NCBI GenBank assembly: GCA_964387935.1
Contig: CAYLZN010000107.1
Location: 1-15,645 of the forward strand
Origin: CAYLZN01 sp964387935
GTDB lineage: Bacteria > Acidobacteriota > Vicinamibacteria > Vicinamibacterales > JAFNAJ01
Direction of reading: 5' to 3'
DNA length: 15,645 bases
Shown: positions 6,408 through 14,059 of the stretch, piece by piece
Layout: the number at the start of each line of letters is the position of its first letter
Numbering within the stretch: the first letter of the stretch is position 1
Notes under the pieces: generated by a model
Database searches by the model: none
The model's input: the letters and a program-made list of their open reading frames with translations, nothing else
What the model was told of the DNA's origin: nothing
Program-made: the position numbers and the translations under genes

Positions 6408-6904
6408 GAGGCCTCCCGCTGTTCGCGGTAGAACCGCACCAGGTCCGTGGAGGGCGGCACCCGGCCCAGCTGGCGCAGGGCCATGGCCAGTTGTCCGCGG
6501 TGATAGGTCGCATGGTTGACCACGTGGCGAATCGTCTCGTGCAGCGGCTGCTCGTAGGCCGAGCCGTCGAACGTTCTGTACGCAAAGGGTCTCAGCAGCG
6601 ACGCCTCCTCGAGTGCGCCGAGGAGCGCCTGCTGTTCGGCCCAGAGCGTGTCCCAGAGCGCCCGGACCCTGGCGACCGAATCGAGCGCGGTGGCGTCAGG
6701 GAACGACGTGGGCGCCTCGCCGGCCCAGCGCCGCAGCCACACCCACTCGGCACCGACCATGTGCACGAGCGTGGCCGCGATGTTCGGGAAGCTGCCGCCG
6801 AGCGTCCGTCCGAGTTCCGTGTCGGACAGGGTGTCGAAGGCCTCCAGGTAGCGCAGGTTCGCCCAGCGGTTGTACACGAACAGTGTCCGCAGCTCATCGC
6901 GCAT
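6404..6904 (-). CDS. DinB-family putative metal-dependent protein
   Basis: A 166-aa four-helix-bundle protein of the DinB/YfiT superfamily. These proteins carry a metal site made of three histidines; many members are thiol-transferases acting with bacillithiol or mycothiol, and many have no known job. Family hallmarks are FVYNRWANLRYLEAF at the N-terminus, H48 in TLVHMVGAEWVW, and H131/H135 in NHATYHRGQ. Length is typical. The ATG at 6904 has GGGAG 9 nt upstream. It is the first gene of a two-gene unit: its TGA overlaps the GTG of the oxidoreductase by 4 nt. A bidirectional TATA element lies about 40 bp upstream, shared with tag. Co-expression with a dehydrogenase hints at detoxification, which is only inference. 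Confidence 0.9.
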   Translation of the reverse strand: MRDELRTLFVYNRWANLRYLEAFDTLSDTELGRTLGGSFPNIAATLVHMVGAEWVWLRRWAGEAPTSFPDATALDSVARVRALWDTLWAEQQALLGALEEASLLRPFAYRTFDGSAYEQPLHETIRHVVNHATYHRGQLAMALRQLGRVPPSTDLVRFYREQREAS

Positions 6905-6944
6905 CGCGTGTGTCTCCCTTTACGAGGCGGGTCCGAGGTCGTAG

Positions 6945-6952
6945 CGTATAGA
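6945..6952. promoter_or_regulatory. Near-palindromic TATA element, candidate bidirectional -10 for dinB-like and tag genes
   Basis: The sequence CGTATAGA gives TATACG on the minus strand (6950-6945), 40 bp before the DinB-like ATG, and TATAGA on the plus strand (6947-6952), 37 bp before the tag ATG. Neither side has a strong -35. A symmetric -10 in the 85-bp gap between two divergent genes is compatible with bidirectional transcription. Confidence 0.42.
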
Positions 6953-6989
6953 AGTACCCGAGACGTTGGGAAGTGGGAAACGAGGCGCC

Positions 6990-7628
6990 ATGACCGGACT
7001 AGCCGAGGGACTCGTGCGAGGCGACGATGGCGTCGTGCGCTGCGCGTGGGGAGCGAGCGATCCCCTGTACGCGGCGTATCACGACGAGGAATGGGGATTC
7101 CCGGTCTCGGACGACCGGCGCCTGTTCGAGAAGATCTGTCTCGAAGGCTTCCAGTCGGGCCTGAGCTGGCTGACGATCCTCAGGAAGCGTGAGCGGTTCC
7201 GCGCCGCCTTTCACGGCTTCGACCTCGAGGCGGTCGCGCGGTTCGGGTCACGCGACGTCTCCCGCCTCCTCCGCGACGAGGGCATCGTCCGTCATCGTGG
7301 CAAGATCGAGTCGACGATCAACAACGCCCGCCGCGCCCTCGCGCTCGTGGAGACGCACGGATCGCTCGCGGCGTTCTTCTGGTCGTTCGAGCCGGCGGCG
7401 TCCGACCGGCCGGCGCGTCTCACCTGGCCCGTGCTGAAGGCGATGGGCACGACACCCGCCTCGATCGCGCTGAGCGCGGCTCTGAAGCGCCAGGGCTGGA
7501 CGTTTGTTGGCCCGACGACAGCCTATGCGTTCATGCAGGCCATGGGCCTCGTCAACGATCATGTCGAAGGATGCGCGGTCCGGGCGCGCGCAGCACACGC
7601 CCGCGCGCGCTTCCGCCGTCCGCGCTGA
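6990..7628 (+). CDS. tag: DNA-3-methyladenine glycosylase I
   Basis: A 212-aa base-excision repair enzyme that removes 3-methyladenine from DNA. It aligns along its whole length with E. coli Tag (187 aa), with a short N-terminal extension and an Arg-rich tail. The zinc-snap residues are all present: C18 in RCAW, H31 in YHDEEWG, H191 and C195 in NDHVEGC. The base-recognition Glu is E52 in ICLEG, and the stacking Trp is W60 in GLSW. IVRHRGKIESTINNAR and FVGPTTAYAFMQAMGLVNDH are close to the family consensus. The ATG at 6990 is chosen, with GAGG a few bases upstream; a TTG at 6966 would add eight residues without conserved sequence. The gene is divergent from the DinB-like gene and ends 3 bp from the convergent S9 peptidase stop. 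Confidence 0.96.
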   Translation: MTGLAEGLVRGDDGVVRCAWGASDPLYAAYHDEEWGFPVSDDRRLFEKICLEGFQSGLSWLTILRKRERFRAAFHGFDLEAVARFGSRDVSRLLRDEGIVRHRGKIESTINNARRALALVETHGSLAAFFWSFEPAASDRPARLTWPVLKAMGTTPASIALSAALKRQGWTFVGPTTAYAFMQAMGLVNDHVEGCAVRARAAHARARFRRPR

Positions 7629-7631
7629 GGG

Positions 7632-9152
7632 TCACAGGTACTTCTTCAGCCAGCCCAGCACCTCGTCCATGTGCCGCTTGCCGTTGGGCCCCTTCAGGAT
7701 CCAGTGGCCCTCGTCGGGGAACACGACGAGCCGCGACGGGACCTCGAGGCGCTGCAACAGTTTGAACGTGGTCAGCGACTCGCTGATTGGGACCCGGAAA
7801 TCCAGCTCGCCCTGCGTGACGAGCATGGGCGTCTTCCAGGCCTTCGCGAAGCGAATCGGCGACTGGTCGAACCACTGGCCCTTGCCGGTCTCCCAGATCG
7901 GCGCGCCCATGCGCAGCTCGCGGTCGATCCCTCCGTCGTTCACGCCGTACTGCGACTCGTTGTTCACCGCGCCCGCGTGATTGACCAGGGCCTTGAACTG
8001 GGTCGTCGTGCCGTTGAACCAGTTCATCAGGTAGCCGCCGTACGAGGCGCCGATGGCCGCCTGGCGGGTGAGGTCGATCTGCGGGTACGCCAGGCGTTCC
8101 CTGTTGAACGAGGTGAGCGGCGTGGCGGTCTTCGCGCCGGAGTCGAGGCGCACGATCTGGCCCGGATTCGTGGAGGCCGAGAACCGTCCCACGAGGACGC
8201 CGTTGGCGAGCTGCAAATCCGTCACGGCTCCAGACTCCGGCGCGTACACGACTTCGGGCGGACCGCCCGTCGCCCTGAACCTGAACACCTTGGTCGAGCC
8301 ATCGTCCTCGGCTTCCACGTAGAGGCTGCGACCGTCGTCACTGACGGCGATGTTCCCCACGGATCGATCCCAGCCCTGGGTCACGAGCACGACCCGCGAC
8401 CAGTCGGGCCCGGTGAGCCGGGCCAGTCGATTCACGAAAAAGAGCTGGCTCGGGCTGGATCGCCGCGATTCGATCGCATACAGGGCTTGCCCGTCCGGAC
8501 TGAACTCGGGTCGCGCGAACCCCGTGCCGGGCGGCGTCAGGCGCTTCGGTGAGCCGCCGGTCGCGGCGAGGAGGTAGAGCGCGGGTTCAGGGCTCTCGAT
8601 CATGCCGCGGTGTCGGTTCGCGATGGCCTGGAACACGACGCCCTGGCCGTCGGGCGTCCAGATCGCGTGCAGCGACTCACCGCCACCGCCATCGAAGGGG
8701 CCGCGCAGCGGCGCGACCGGCAGGATGGTCGGCGTGCCCTCGTCGAGCTTCTGCCACGCGAGCACGGGTTCGCGCGGCTCGAGCCACGCATTCCAGAAGC
8801 GCATCGGGAACGAGTCGTAGGCCCGTGCGGTGTCCTTGCGCGCCTTCACCTCGTCCAGGCGTGTCCTGTTGTCGTCGAGCGAGGTCGCCCCGGCGACGAA
8901 CGTCGTCTGGAAGAGGATGGCCTGCCCGTCCGGCCTGAACTTCGGCGACGTGGCCCCGCCCGGCACGTTCGTCAATCGGCGAGCGAGCCTGCCCTCCGGG
9001 CTGAGCACCGGTGCGCCGATGCGGTGGAGGAGCCAGATGTCTTCGTGCGTCACCATGCGCGGCTGCGCAGTAGAAAGGGCCGGGAGGAGGACCAGCAGGA
9101 GGGCGGCGGCCAATGCGCCACCCGTCGTCCAACGAAGGATGAGTCCACGCAT
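7632..9152 (-). CDS. S9 (prolyl oligopeptidase) family peptidase with two apparent internal deletions
   Basis: A 506-aa exported S9-family serine peptidase: signal peptide (residues 1-29, ending ALSTA), TolB-like propeller repeats (SPKFRPDGQAILF, HAIWTPDGQGVVF, ARPEFSPDGQALYAI) and a C-terminal alpha/beta hydrolase. The triad is present: S370 in GASYGGY, D451 in GELDFRVP, H483 in DEGHW. Relatives are about 650-700 aa. Two blocks seem missing. Near residue 57, SPEGRLA jumps into RRLTNVPGG, skipping a propeller blade or more. Near residue 354, FNRERLA jumps into YPQIDLTRQAAIG, removing the start of the hydrolase domain with the HGGP oxyanion motif and the GY..V..N.RGS strand. Both joins are in frame. 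Without the oxyanion region peptidase activity is doubtful. It could be a truncated pseudoenzyme, a recently decaying gene or an assembly collapse. A TATACT 6 bp before the ATG suggests a leaderless mRNA. Confidence 0.85.
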   Translation of the reverse strand: MRGLILRWTTGGALAAALLLVLLPALSTAQPRMVTHEDIWLLHRIGAPVLSPEGRLARRLTNVPGGATSPKFRPDGQAILFQTTFVAGATSLDDNRTRLDEVKARKDTARAYDSFPMRFWNAWLEPREPVLAWQKLDEGTPTILPVAPLRGPFDGGGGESLHAIWTPDGQGVVFQAIANRHRGMIESPEPALYLLAATGGSPKRLTPPGTGFARPEFSPDGQALYAIESRRSSPSQLFFVNRLARLTGPDWSRVVLVTQGWDRSVGNIAVSDDGRSLYVEAEDDGSTKVFRFRATGGPPEVVYAPESGAVTDLQLANGVLVGRFSASTNPGQIVRLDSGAKTATPLTSFNRERLAYPQIDLTRQAAIGASYGGYLMNWFNGTTTQFKALVNHAGAVNNESQYGVNDGGIDRELRMGAPIWETGKGQWFDQSPIRFAKAWKTPMLVTQGELDFRVPISESLTTFKLLQRLEVPSRLVVFPDEGHWILKGPNGKRHMDEVLGWLKKYL

Positions 9153-9158
9153 GCGCCG

Positions 9159-9189
9159 AGTATAGAACGGCGTGCCGATCGGCTACACT
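9159..9189. promoter_or_regulatory. Divergent promoter region between S9 and M24 peptidase genes
   Basis: On the minus strand TATACT (9164-9159) is a five-of-six -10 element ending 6 bp before the S9 ATG at 9152, which would give a leaderless transcript. On the plus strand TACACT (9184-9189) is a four-of-six -10 element 23 bp before the M24 ATG at 9213, leaving room for GGAG at 9204-9207. The whole divergent gap is only 60 bp. No strong -35 hexamers were found for either. Confidence 0.45.
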
Positions 9190-9212
9190 GGCGCAGCCTG
9201 AGCGGAGACCTC

Positions 9213-10604
9213 ATGAGACGATCTGCACGTCTTCTCCCGTTCTTCGTGCTGCTGGTGGTCTGGCTGGCGGTTGCCGCCATGGCGCAGCCTGTTCCCGAGC
9301 GGCCCTTCGGCACGCTGCGCGAGCAGGCGGCGCTGCAGCAGGACTGGCTCAGGAAGCGGCTCGACACGTTCCTTCCCGCGCTCATGCGGAAGCACGGGAT
9401 CGACCTGTGGGTCGTGCCGATGCGGGAGTACAACGAGGATCCGGTGTTCGTGGCCCTTGCCGCGCCCCAGACCTTCGCCGCGCGGCGCCGGACCATCTAC
9501 GTCTTCTTCGACAAGTGTGCGGCCGCGGGAACGCCCGCGACCACGGCCTGCGTGGAGCGGATCGCCCTCGGCGGCACGTCGCAGGGCGGGGTGTTCGAGG
9601 CGCGACGCTCGACCAGGCCCGCCACCGGCGGTCGCGACGCCCAGGCGGAGCTCTGGGGCGACGAACAGTGGCAGATCCTGAAAGCGGTCATCGAGGAGCG
9701 CCAGCCGCGTGTGATCGGGATCAACCGCTCCACCGTGTTCGCGTTCTCCGACGGGTTGTCGAGCGGCGAGCTGGCGGGCATGAGCGCGGCGCTCGGCGAC
9801 GGGTGGACCGCGAAGCTCCGCAACGCGGAGGGGCTGCCGCTCGAACTCATCGCGGTGCGCCTGCCGGAGGAGGAGGCGTTCTTCCGGCGCATGCAGGAGC
9901 AGGTGTGGGCGCTCACGCAGGAGATGTTCTCCAGCCGCGTGATCACGCCGGGCAAGACCCGCACGAGCGATCTCGTGTGGTGGTGGCGGCAGCGCGTGAA
10001 CGACCTCGGGCTGGGCACGTGGTTCCAGCCGTCGGTGGACGTGCAGCGCAAGGGTGTGAAGGCCGAACAACTGGGCGACGACCCGGTCATCGAGCGCGGC
10101 GACGTGCTCCACTGCGACGTCGGGATCACCGTGGCGCGCCTCAATACCGATACCCAGCACCTGGCCTACGTCCTGCGGCCCGGCGAGACCGATGCGCCGG
10201 TCGGGCTCGAGCGGGCGCTCGCCAACGCGAACGCGTTGCAGGACATCACCCTGGAGGAGCTTCGGCCGGGGCGGTCCGGCAACGAAATCCTGGCGGCATC
10301 ACTGGCCCGCATGAAGGTCAAGGGTATCCAGGGCACGCTCTACTCGCATCCGATCGGCCTGCACGGTCACGGGGCCGGCCCGCTCATCGGGCTCTGGGAC
10401 TACCAGAACGGCGTGCCGGGTCGGGGTGACGCGAAGGTCATTCCGTCGATGTGGTTCTCGATCGAGTTGCAGGCGACCACGCCGGTGCCCGAGTGGGACA
10501 ACCAGCCCGTGCGCATGGCCCAGGAGGAGGACGCCATCATCGGCGCAGACGGTCAGGTCCGCTGGGCCCTCAGGCGACAGGACCGGCTGTTCCTCGTGCG
10601 GTAG
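9213..10604 (+). CDS. M24 family metallopeptidase (Xaa-Pro aminopeptidase-like), secreted
   Basis: A 463-aa protein with an N-terminal signal peptide (LLPFFVLLVVWLAVAAMA), a creatinase-type N-terminal domain (roughly residues 30-220) and a C-terminal pita-bread M24 domain. The five expected metal ligands can be placed in order: Asp in LHCDVGIT, Asp in NTDTQHLAYVL, His in HPIGLHGHGAGP, Glu in FSIELQ and Glu in QEEDAII. Enzymes of this family cleave the N-terminal residue before proline using two metal ions; exported members are thought to trim peptides outside the cytoplasm. The open frame begins at 8610 but overlaps the S9 gene, so ATG 9213, with GGAG 5 nt upstream and the signal peptide, is the start. 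It is divergent from the S9 peptidase, making a peptidase pair around one promoter region, and ends 8 bp from the convergent Fe-S gene. Confidence 0.92.
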   Translation: MRRSARLLPFFVLLVVWLAVAAMAQPVPERPFGTLREQAALQQDWLRKRLDTFLPALMRKHGIDLWVVPMREYNEDPVFVALAAPQTFAARRRTIYVFFDKCAAAGTPATTACVERIALGGTSQGGVFEARRSTRPATGGRDAQAELWGDEQWQILKAVIEERQPRVIGINRSTVFAFSDGLSSGELAGMSAALGDGWTAKLRNAEGLPLELIAVRLPEEEAFFRRMQEQVWALTQEMFSSRVITPGKTRTSDLVWWWRQRVNDLGLGTWFQPSVDVQRKGVKAEQLGDDPVIERGDVLHCDVGITVARLNTDTQHLAYVLRPGETDAPVGLERALANANALQDITLEELRPGRSGNEILAASLARMKVKGIQGTLYSHPIGLHGHGAGPLIGLWDYQNGVPGRGDAKVIPSMWFSIELQATTPVPEWDNQPVRMAQEEDAIIGADGQVRWALRRQDRLFLVR

Positions 10605-10612
10605 AACGCTCC

Positions 10613-11737
10613 CTACACCTTGAGTCCGACCAGCCGCTTCCCCACGGCAGCGGCCAAGCCGAGCGTGCCGTACCGATCACGGTATTGCTGCAGGTAAAGC
10701 GCCACGGTGTTGGTCGGCGGGACGCGCCTGCGTTCGCTCGCCCGCAGCGCGATCGCTCCTGACTGGCACGTGTTCACGCACAGCCCGCAGCCGATGCAGT
10801 GCGATCGCGCGATCTCCGCGCGACCGGTGTCGAGGCTGACCGCGTCCATCTGGCACCGCGCGAGGCACGTGCCGCACGCCTCGCAGCGGTCGCCGTCCAC
10901 CTCGGCGTAGTAGTTGGCGCTGAAATAGGTGGCCGGCTCCGGCAGCCGCTTCGCGCTCGTGAGAATCCCGCAGCAGCAGCCGCAGCAGCAGCACACGAAG
11001 AGCGGATCCTCCGTGTTCTCCGGCTGCAGCACCAAGCCGTCCCGGTCGGCCTCGTCCAGGCGCTCCAGCATGTCCTCGCGTGAAATGAAGTGCGCGGCGC
11101 CAGACTGCACCATGCCCCTGGCGGCCATGCCGAAGGTCAGGCAGGTCTGCAGGTGGCTGGTCTGGCTGCAGTCGTGTCCGGTCATCTGCCGACCGAGTCG
11201 GCAGATGCAGTCCATGGCCGCGAACGGCCCGGGCGACCGACGGACGTACGCGCGGATGTCCTCGTAGGTGCCGATGTCGCGGTCGGGCAGCAGGTGCGCG
11301 TCCACGGGCACCGTCCGCATCTGCGTGGTCTTCTTCGTGTGGACGGCCTGCCCGAACGCTTCCTCGGAGTACTGACGGACATCGTGTTCGAGCTCGGGCG
11401 TGAGCCGCGTCTGCTGGTGCTCGAAGATGCCCACGACGAAGGGCATGAGACAGTACCGGGCCCTCCCCTTCGACCCGAGGCGGGCGATGAGGCCCTGGCC
11501 TGCCATGCGGTGGAGCGTGGCCGCCAGCGCCTCACGCGACTCGGCGCGCCGCCGGCGTCGATGGACGAGGGAGACCGGTTCGGGGATGGCACTGAGGGAC
11601 AGGGCGACCGCGGCATCCTCGGGCGTGAACAGCCGCTGGAGGATCCGAATCTCCACCCCCGATGACGTCGCAGGAAAGCGCTGCGGTAGCGCGTCGAGGC
11701 GTTGCTGGAGTTGCCGGTAGACGTCGCTGGAAGCCAT
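10613..11737 (-). CDS. Winged-helix / 2x[4Fe-4S] ferredoxin-domain protein
   Basis: A 374-aa cytoplasmic protein in three parts. Residues about 35-100 look like a winged-helix domain (FTPEDAAVALSLSAI, then SREALAATLHRMAGQGLIAR). The middle has a Cys motif DCICRLGRQMTGHDC with C177 and C179, and a striking run VCCCCGCCCG (C249-252, C254-256). The C-terminus carries two classical 4Fe-4S motifs, CEACGTCLARC from C285 and CIGCGLCVNTC from C314. Related Fe-S proteins are known from anaerobes and Acidobacteria/Deltaproteobacteria, without settled function; electron transfer or redox-dependent regulation are the natural guesses. The ATG at 11737 has GGAGG 5 nt upstream. It follows the MaeB-like gene by 51 bp on the same strand, probably as the last gene of that operon, though a hairpin lies in the gap. 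Confidence 0.88.
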   Translation of the reverse strand: MASSDVYRQLQQRLDALPQRFPATSSGVEIRILQRLFTPEDAAVALSLSAIPEPVSLVHRRRRRAESREALAATLHRMAGQGLIARLGSKGRARYCLMPFVVGIFEHQQTRLTPELEHDVRQYSEEAFGQAVHTKKTTQMRTVPVDAHLLPDRDIGTYEDIRAYVRRSPGPFAAMDCICRLGRQMTGHDCSQTSHLQTCLTFGMAARGMVQSGAAHFISREDMLERLDEADRDGLVLQPENTEDPLFVCCCCGCCCGILTSAKRLPEPATYFSANYYAEVDGDRCEACGTCLARCQMDAVSLDTGRAEIARSHCIGCGLCVNTCQSGAIALRASERRRVPPTNTVALYLQQYRDRYGTLGLAAAVGKRLVGLKV

Positions 11738-11765
11738 GGCGCCCTCCGTCCGTCATTCTACGTGA

Positions 11766-11787
11766 CCCCGGCGGGGAACCCCCCGGG
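11766..11787. terminator. GC-rich hairpin between the MaeB-like and Fe-S genes
   Basis: Starting directly after the MaeB-like stop, CCCGG-C-GGG-GAAC-CCC-CCGGG can fold into an eight-pair stem with one bulged base and a four-base loop. There is no T run on the minus strand, so it may be an attenuator, an mRNA-stabilising stem or chance GC structure rather than a full terminator. Confidence 0.3.
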
Positions 11788-11788
11788 C

Positions 11789-14059
11789 TCAGGTGGCCGC
11801 GCCAGCGGCGGCCTCCCGCAGGCCGGAGGCCTCGACCACGCCCATCGCGACGAGGTTCACGACCTCCTCGGCCGAGCTGCCGTACTGGATGAGATGCACG
11901 GGCAGTCGCGTGCCCATGAGGACTGGTCCGATCACCATGGCGTCCTCGATGTGTCGCAACAGGTGCATCGCGAGGTTGCCCGACTGCAGGTCCGGGAAGA
12001 CGAGCACGTTCGCGTCCGCATCGAGCGTCGAGAATGGAAAGTACGCGTCACGGATGCTGGCGGTGACGGCGGTCTCGAGCTGCATCTCGCCGTCCACGTT
12101 GAGGTCAGGGGCCTGCGCGCGCACGAGCTCGGTCGCGCGCCGGACCTTCCGGGCGAACGCATGATCGACGCTGCCGAAGTTCGAGAACGACAGCATGGCC
12201 ACGTGTGGTTCGAGCCCCAGGATTCTCGCGCGGCGCGCCGCGAGCAGCGCAATCTCCGCCAGGGCCTCGGCATCGGGCTCGATGTTGACGGCACAATCGG
12301 CCAGGATGTAGAGGTGCCTCGGCAGGATCGCCAGGTAGTGACTGGAGATGCGGCGGACGCCGGGCGTGGTCCCGATGATCTGGAGGATGACCCGCATCGA
12401 GTCCGCGTAGTGCGAGGCCGCGCCGGAGAGCATCAGGTCTGCGTCGCCGTGGTGCAGCATCATCGCGGCGAAGTACTCGGGCTGCCGCATCCGCTGGAGG
12501 GCGGACGAGCGCATGAGGCCCTTGCGCTGCTGCAACCGGTAGTACGTCTCGGCGTAGCTGTCCCGGTGCGGGCTCCGCCCGGGGTCGACGATGGCGGCAC
12601 CGGACGGTTCGATGCCGACGCGCGCCATGGCCGCCCGGATGTCGCCCTCGGACCCGAGCAGGATGGGCCGGGCCACGCCCTCGTCCGCCAGGATGCGGGC
12701 CGCGCGCAGGATGGTCTCGTGCGTGCCTTCGGGGAACACCACGCGCGGGCACTCCCGGCGGGCCTTCACCATCAGCCGGCGCAGCGTCTCGCGCCCCGTG
12801 CCCATGCGTACCCGCAACTGCTCCTGATAAGGCTCCGCCTCGACGGCCTGCCCGGCCACGCCTTCGTCGATCGCGCAGAGGGCCACCGCCGCAGACTGCC
12901 GGACGAGGATGCGCGGGTCGATGGGCTTGGGCAGCAGGTACTCCGGACCGAAGGACAGGGGCTGGTCGGCATAGGCGCGGCTCACCTCGTCGACGACCTC
13001 CTCACGGGCCAGATCGGCGAGGGCCCGCGCGGCCGCCAGCAGCATGCCGTCGCTGATGCGCGTCGCCTGCACGTCCAGTGCGCCGCGCATGAGGTACGGG
13101 AAGCTGAGAAGATCGAGCATCGCATTCGGGTGCTCGGCGAGCGCCGTGGCCACGATCACATCGCGACGGGCCGCCCGCGCGACCTCGTAGCCGATCTCGG
13201 GCTCCGGCGTGGCCAGCGCGAACACGATCGGGAAGCGTGCCATGGTGCGGACCATGTCCTCGGTCAGCACGCCGCCGGTCGATGCCCCGATGAACACGTC
13301 GGCGCCGCGGAGCGCCCCGGCCAGCGTGCGCGTGTCGGCCGGTTGCGCGAACTCGCGCTGGTAGGGCGTGAGGTCGGTCCGCTCCGGGTGCAGCAGGCCG
13401 CGTTCGTCGAACAGCTGCAGTTGCCCGCCGGGCACGCCGAGGCGCCGCAGGAGTCGGGCGCAGCCCAGGCCCAGAGTGCCGGCGCCACAGAAGACGACGC
13501 GCAGCGCGTCCACGTCCTTGCCCGCGAGCTCCGCCGCGTTGATCAGCGCCGCAGCCACGACCACGGCCGTCCCCTGCAGGTTCTCGTGGAGGACGGGAAT
13601 CCGGAGGGTGGCGCACAGCTGGTCGTGGATGGCCAGTCCCTCCGGCGCGCGGATGTGGCTCAAGACCACGCCGCCGAACCCGGGCTCGATCGCGCGCACC
13701 GCGTCCACGACCCGCTCGGGCTCCACCGCGGCCACCTCGATGTCGAACACGTTGATGTCGGCCAGCCGCTTGAAGAGCAGCGCCATGCCCTCCTGCAGCG
13801 GCTTCGCCGCGAGCGGACCGACCGCCCCGAGCCCCGGGACCGCCGATCCGTTGGTCACGAGGGCGACGAGGTTGCCGCGTCCCGTGCAGCGCACGGCAGC
13901 CCGCTGGTCCTCCGTGATGGCGGTGCACGCGAAGGTCGCGCCCGGAAGGTACGCGAGGCGCATCTCCCGGGCCGTGGCACACGGACGTGTCAGGCGGACG
14001 TCGATCAGCCCGGGCCGTTCACCGCCGTGGTACTCGAGGGCGTCCTCTCGCCGGATCAT
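11789..14059 (-). CDS. MaeB-like malic enzyme / phosphotransacetylase fusion with altered active site
   Basis: A 756-aa protein collinear with E. coli MaeB (759 aa), the NADP-malic enzyme that converts malate to pyruvate and CO2 and has a C-terminal PTA domain for acetyl-CoA control. Malic domain: Y37 in AYLPG, K86 in LAAKP, FDIEV, and the nucleotide-binding GAGTLGLG near residue 192. PTA domain: from about R439 (RVVFPEG) to the end, with SNFGSVDH and GPVLMG. Aligned by eye, the metal-ligand pair ED is S134-H135, HDDQHGTA is HENLQGTA (E159, N160), the Asn of LANPEPEI is T284, and the Asn-Asn before CFPF is L315-D316. Canonical metal-dependent malate decarboxylation therefore looks unlikely. 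Reductase, binding or regulatory function may remain. Its ATG overlaps the stop of the upstream ATP-grasp gene (ATGA), so the two are translationally coupled. Architecture is certain; activity is not. Confidence 0.9.
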   Translation of the reverse strand: MIRREDALEYHGGERPGLIDVRLTRPCATAREMRLAYLPGATFACTAITEDQRAAVRCTGRGNLVALVTNGSAVPGLGAVGPLAAKPLQEGMALLFKRLADINVFDIEVAAVEPERVVDAVRAIEPGFGGVVLSHIRAPEGLAIHDQLCATLRIPVLHENLQGTAVVVAAALINAAELAGKDVDALRVVFCGAGTLGLGCARLLRRLGVPGGQLQLFDERGLLHPERTDLTPYQREFAQPADTRTLAGALRGADVFIGASTGGVLTEDMVRTMARFPIVFALATPEPEIGYEVARAARRDVIVATALAEHPNAMLDLLSFPYLMRGALDVQATRISDGMLLAAARALADLAREEVVDEVSRAYADQPLSFGPEYLLPKPIDPRILVRQSAAVALCAIDEGVAGQAVEAEPYQEQLRVRMGTGRETLRRLMVKARRECPRVVFPEGTHETILRAARILADEGVARPILLGSEGDIRAAMARVGIEPSGAAIVDPGRSPHRDSYAETYYRLQQRKGLMRSSALQRMRQPEYFAAMMLHHGDADLMLSGAASHYADSMRVILQIIGTTPGVRRISSHYLAILPRHLYILADCAVNIEPDAEALAEIALLAARRARILGLEPHVAMLSFSNFGSVDHAFARKVRRATELVRAQAPDLNVDGEMQLETAVTASIRDAYFPFSTLDADANVLVFPDLQSGNLAMHLLRHIEDAMVIGPVLMGTRLPVHLIQYGSSAEEVVNLVAMGVVEASGLREAAAGAAT

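Noticed and set aside
8610..9212. Upstream extension of the M24 peptidase frame
   Set aside because: It is antisense to the S9 gene, has no conserved sequence, and a signal peptide with Shine-Dalgarno starts at 9213.
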